NCBI GenBank assembly: GCA_002897695.1
Contig: BDTG01000046.1
Span: 61,431-125,430, forward strand
Direction: 5' to 3'
Length of the DNA: 64,000 nt
Source of the DNA: a bacterium BMS3Abin14
GTDB lineage: Bacteria > BMS3Abin14
Shown: piece after piece, positions 61,398-64,000 of the stretch
Numbering within the stretch: the first letter of the stretch is position 1
Layout of the letters: the number at the start of each line of letters is the position of its first letter
Translations under genes and position numbers: made by a program
Notes under the pieces: generated by a model
What the model was told of the DNA's origin: nothing
Seen by the model: only the letters and a program-made list of their open reading frames with translations
Database searches by the model: none

Positions 61398-62399
61398 ATG
61401 GAAGACCGCTCTAACATCGTCGTGCGCACCGACAAATTGACCCGCACCTTCGGTGTCCTGAAGGCCGTGGATTCCCTCGATCTTGTCATCGCCTCCGGTG
61501 AGATCTTCGGCCTTCTGGGTCCCAACGGAGCGGGAAAGACCACCACCCTGTCCATGCTGGCCACTCTCCTCAAACCCACATCCGGGACCGCGGTGGTGGC
61601 CGGGCACGATGTGGTCAGGGAAAAGGACCAGGTCCGGCGTTTAATCGGCCTCGTATTCCAGGACCCGTCCACGGACGAGGAACTGACCGCATGGGAGAAC
61701 ATGGATTTTCACGGGCGCCTCTACGCCGTTCCACGGGAGATCCGTAAAAGCAGGATTCCGGAACTTCTTGAGATGGTGGACCTGGCTGACAGGTCAAAAG
61801 ACAGGGTCAAAACCTTTTCCGGAGGGATGAAGCGCAGGCTCGAGATCGCCCGGGGGTTTCTCCACCACCCGGCGGTTCTTTTCCTGGACGAACCCACCAC
61901 CGGCCTGGATCCCCAGACCCGCAGAAGAATATGGGATCACATCCTTCACATCAACAGCTCCGACGGGTTGACCGTACTTCTCACCACCCACTCCATGGAG
62001 GAAGCCGATGCCCTGTGCGGGCGTGTCGCCATCATGGACCACGGAAAGATGATCGCGCTCGGTTCACCCCGGGAACTGAAGGACGGCCTGGGGGGGGATG
62101 TCATCAGCATCGAGACCGACGGCGATGAGGCGCTGTGTTCGGCTCTCGAAAACGAGGAGTGGATCACAGCCGTCAGACGCCACAGCGGTCAGGTTGACAT
62201 CAGCGTAACCGGGGGCGAAGGCAAAATCCCGGCCATCCTCCACATTGCGGACAGGGCCGGCGTCATAACCCGATCCATTACGCTTAAGAAGCCCACACTC
62301 GAGGACGTCTTCATCCACCACACGGGCAGGACCATCCGGGACGAGGGGGGAAACGCCGTGGACCGGATGCGCCAGCGCCGGAAGGCCTTTTCCAGATGA
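61398..62399 (+). CDS. ABC transporter ATP-binding protein (DrrA/NodI type)
   Basis: 333 residues from ATG 61398; the longer frame overlaps the upstream terminator region and is unlikely. Walker A GPNGAGKTTT, signature FSGGMKRRLEIARG and Walker B VLFLDEPTTGLD are complete. A C-terminal extension after about residue 240 (EALCSALENEEWITAV) is typical of DrrA-like exporters. It overlaps the permease gene by 4 bases. Substrate unknown. Confidence 0.93.
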   Translation: MEDRSNIVVRTDKLTRTFGVLKAVDSLDLVIASGEIFGLLGPNGAGKTTTLSMLATLLKPTSGTAVVAGHDVVREKDQVRRLIGLVFQDPSTDEELTAWENMDFHGRLYAVPREIRKSRIPELLEMVDLADRSKDRVKTFSGGMKRRLEIARGFLHHPAVLFLDEPTTGLDPQTRRRIWDHILHINSSDGLTVLLTTHSMEEADALCGRVAIMDHGKMIALGSPRELKDGLGGDVISIETDGDEALCSALENEEWITAVRRHSGQVDISVTGGEGKIPAILHIADRAGVITRSITLKKPTLEDVFIHHTGRTIRDEGGNAVDRMRQRRKAFSR

Positions 62400-63157
62400 A
62401 GCGGCTGCTCACCGCCACCGCCACCATCTGGCAGCGGGAGGTCATCCGCTACCTGCGCTCGCCGTCGCGGATCATCGGAAGCCTGGGAATGCCGTTTTTC
62501 TTCCTGGCCTTCCTGGGCATGGGGCTCCAGTCCGCCTTCTCCATAAGACCGGGCGGGGAACGCTACCTGGACTACATCGCCCCGGGCATCGTGGGCATGG
62601 TCCTTCTCTTCTCATCCACCGTGGCCGGCATCTCGGTCATCTGGGACCGGCAGTTCGGCTTTCTCAAGGAGATGCTCGTCGCTCCCATCCCAAGGCTTGC
62701 CATTGTCCTGGGACGCACGGCGGGGGGGACCACAACCGCATCCTTTCAGGCCATCCTTTTTCTCGCCATCGCTTTCGTCCTGGGGGTGCGCCTGCCGTCC
62801 TTCACCGGTTTCCTCTGGGCCCTCGCCTTCATGGCGCTCATCGGGATCTCCTTTACCAGCCTGGGCGTGGCCATGGCATCCCGCATGGAGGACCCCCACG
62901 GTTTCCAGCTCATCTTCAACTTCCTCATCATGCCCATCTTCTTCCTGTCCGGGGCCCTTTTCCCCGTCACCGGCCTTCCCGTTTTCCTGAAGGTTCTGGC
63001 CTACGCAAACCCCCTGACCTACGGGGTCGACGGCTTGAGATGGGCGCTTCTGGGCACATCCGCCATCGGCCCGGTTGTGGACCTGGCGGTGTTGGGAGCG
63101 GTCTCCGCCGTGCTCCTGACGCTCGGGGCGATGCTGTTCAGGGGCGCGGAGCTTTAA
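62396..63157 (+). CDS. ABC-2 type transporter permease
   Basis: 253 residues with six membrane segments. The ABC-2 pattern is clear: IWQREVIRYLRSPSRIIGSL, FLKEMLVAPIPRLAIVLGRT and the C-terminal SGALFPVTGLPVFLKVLAYA with NPLTYGVDGLRWALLG. ATGA overlap couples it to the ATPase. The pair forms a drug, polysaccharide or polyketide-type exporter; the sequence does not tell which. Confidence 0.92.
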   Translation: MKRLLTATATIWQREVIRYLRSPSRIIGSLGMPFFFLAFLGMGLQSAFSIRPGGERYLDYIAPGIVGMVLLFSSTVAGISVIWDRQFGFLKEMLVAPIPRLAIVLGRTAGGTTTASFQAILFLAIAFVLGVRLPSFTGFLWALAFMALIGISFTSLGVAMASRMEDPHGFQLIFNFLIMPIFFLSGALFPVTGLPVFLKVLAYANPLTYGVDGLRWALLGTSAIGPVVDLAVLGAVSAVLLTLGAMLFRGAEL

Positions 63158-63160
63158 GGC

Positions 63161-63183
63161 AGTCCAGAGTCCAGAGTCCAGAG
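63161..63183. repeat. Three tandem AGTCCAG heptamers
   Basis: AGTCCAG is repeated three times with a following AG, directly after the permease stop. It starts the 569-base gap 63158-63726 that otherwise holds repeats and a promoter. Confidence 0.8.
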
Positions 63184-63195
63184 GAAAAAGCAGAC

Positions 63196-63216
63196 GCCCT
63201 TCGACAGGCTCAGGGC
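63196..63216. repeat. GCCCT/AGGGC palindrome
   Basis: GCCCTTCGACAGGCTCAGGG followed by C. GCCCT and AGGGC arms flank an 11-base centre. Sequences of this type occur widely in bacterial intergenic DNA; one copy seen here. Confidence 0.45.
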
Positions 63217-63324
63217 AGGCAGGGTTCAAAAGAGGGTTTCACGGAGGAAATCGCATCCCCTCACCCAAGTTGCTGCTCATCCCCGTTGCCCTGGATGAAA
63301 GTGAACTTTGATCCAGGGCTCAAG

Positions 63325-63358
63325 GATGATGGACTCGCAAAAAGTCATCAACGCGCCC
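63325..63358. repeat. Dispersed palindromic repeat, copy in the 3' intergenic gap
   Basis: GATGATGGACTCGCAAAAAG then TCATCAACGCGCCC, with GATGGACT/AGTCATC arms. Shares its 3' half with 40432-40462 and its core with 47725-47748. Confidence 0.6.
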
Positions 63359-63553
63359 TATCCCCTTCATCCCCTTCACCTGCCGCGGCGTAGCCTGGAA
63401 GGCGAAGACGGGTCCCTGTGAAATCGTGTCTTATCGCGATGCGCCGCTCTTTAACCCAAAGATTTCCTTTGCGCTTTGCGTGAAGCTCCGCGCCTTAACG
63501 CCTCACCGCTGAAACCCACATTCCTTCTCTGTTAGCTGTCGCATGCCCTTAAT

Positions 63554-63582
63554 TTGACAATTATGACTGCCGGGTGTATGTT
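63554..63582 (+). promoter_or_regulatory. Candidate promoter of the terminal lipoprotein gene
   Basis: TTGACA, 17 bases, TATGTT, giving a leader of about 140 bases. In the leader, TTGCCTT (63592-63598) can pair with AAGGCAA (63613-63619). Confidence 0.6.
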
Positions 63583-63644
63583 TCTAGCCGTTTGCCTTAA
63601 TTATATGCGTAAAAGGCAATTTAGAGAAAAAGATTTACCGGGGG

Positions 63645-63672
63645 AGCCTGTATTTTTTGAAGGCTTTTTTTT
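63645..63672 (+). terminator. Terminator-like hairpin inside the leader
   Basis: AGCCT and AGGCT flank an 11-base loop, followed by a run of T. The stem has only 5 bp. Lying between promoter and gene, it could act as an attenuator. Confidence 0.35.
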
Positions 63673-63726
63673 AGCATTACTGTATGTGTTGTGCTCATTA
63701 TAATCCGAATCAAGGGAGGAAACGCA

Positions 63727-64000
63727 ATGAGAAAAGAGCTATTCAGGTCGAAAAGAGGATTGTTTGTATTGATCGGCCTCGTGGCCATGGGTGCACTGGT
63801 TATTATGCCCTTGGGCTGCGGCGGAGGAGGCGGTGGAGGAAGCGCCGTTCAGTCCAACCCGTCGGCCTTTCCGACTACGGCGGACAAATTTGAGGGAAGC
63901 ACGGGTGACAATACGCCCGCCAACGCCGGCGCCATATCAGTGGGGGAAACGCAGGTGCGCACCATCTACCCTGACGGAGATGTGGACTGGGTAAAGGTCA
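63727..64000 (+). CDS. Lipoprotein, 3' end cut by window
   Basis: 91 codons visible from ATG 63727, with GGGAGGA 6 bases upstream; the frame is open to the window end. Signal peptide ending in IMPLGC followed by seven Gly, then FPTTADKFEGSTGDNTPANA and TIYPDGDVDWVKV, which look like the start of a pre-peptidase C-terminal-type beta domain. The signal and lipobox closely resemble the lipoprotein at 58934. The frame does not show as a long ORF because it is cut short. Confidence 0.8.
   Translation, partial: MRKELFRSKRGLFVLIGLVAMGALVIMPLGCGGGGGGGSAVQSNPSAFPTTADKFEGSTGDNTPANAGAISVGETQVRTIYPDGDVDWVKV

Noticed and set aside
63592-63672. Cyclic-di-GMP riboswitch in the leader of the terminal lipoprotein
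   Set aside because: A GGCAA and a GAAA are present but the conserved GACGCAAAGC core and receptor stem are absent.
1-64000. tRNA, CRISPR, insertion sequence or prophage
   Set aside because: Reading both strands gave no cloverleaf, repeat-spacer array, transposase or integrase that I could support.

Overview
This 64 kb window looks like chromosomal DNA of a Gram-negative, anaerobic or respiratory bacterium of the former Deltaproteobacteria (Desulfobacterota-like). The clues are an LPS-heptose gene cluster, lipoproteins and Tat genes (two membranes), a 14-subunit complex I, multihaem c-type cytochromes with a Rex redox repressor, molybdopterin genes (moaA, moaC), a sulfur-carrier cluster, and F0 ATP-synthase genes lying apart from any F1 genes. 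The lineage is inferred from gene content and protein style only. No tRNA, rRNA, CRISPR array, transposase or integrase was found.

Layout. 1-816 (+): end of an AI-2E family permease. 870-22091 (-): one long complex I operon, read nuoABCDEFG, a cyclic-nucleotide-binding-domain gene, a second nuoE-nuoF-nuoG-like set, a TPR/zinc-ribbon gene, then nuoHIJKLMN; a promoter lies near 22183-22211. 22541-25697 (+): hemL, then atpZ/atpI-like, atpB and atpE, closed by a strong terminator. 25783-30131 (+): two multihaem cytochromes, a cytochrome b and rex. 30182-37815 (+): gmhA, an unrecognised conserved gene, rfaE2, mfd, two parvulin-type isomerases and an S4 RNA-binding gene. 37927-39870 (-): an unusual zinc-ribbon/membrane/GltD-like fusion. 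40005-45269: PilZ, moaC, nadA (-), tatA/B, tatC, a GspE-N-domain protein, moaA. 45296-49705 (-): a DUF362 ferredoxin, an M24 peptidase, a gene remnant and a triple-PAS histidine kinase. 50088-52020 (+): NifS-like, DsrE-like and TusA genes. 52026-55538 (-): a small gene, epmA and an SPFH-protein pair. 55705-64000 (+): a secreted protein, an AsmA-like protein, a repeat-containing lipoprotein, an ABC exporter pair and the start of a second lipoprotein.

How it fits together. Complex I, the multihaem cytochromes and the F0 genes form an energy-conservation block. The standout is complex I with two complete sets of NADH-input subunits (E, F, G) in one operon. The second set resembles the diaphorase subunits of NAD-linked formate dehydrogenases and hydrogenases, but its large subunit has alanine where formate dehydrogenases carry the molybdenum-binding Cys/Sec. 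A second oddity is a NifS-like protein without the PLP lysine of cysteine desulfurases, next to DsrE-like and TusA-like sulfur carriers.

Stretches longer than 300 bases without a gene are 22092-22540, 49706-50087, 56359-57009 and 63158-63726. They hold promoters, short dispersed palindromic repeats and repeat debris. Several genes start internally to the longest open frame, judged from Shine-Dalgarno sites and overlaps; these choices are given per gene.
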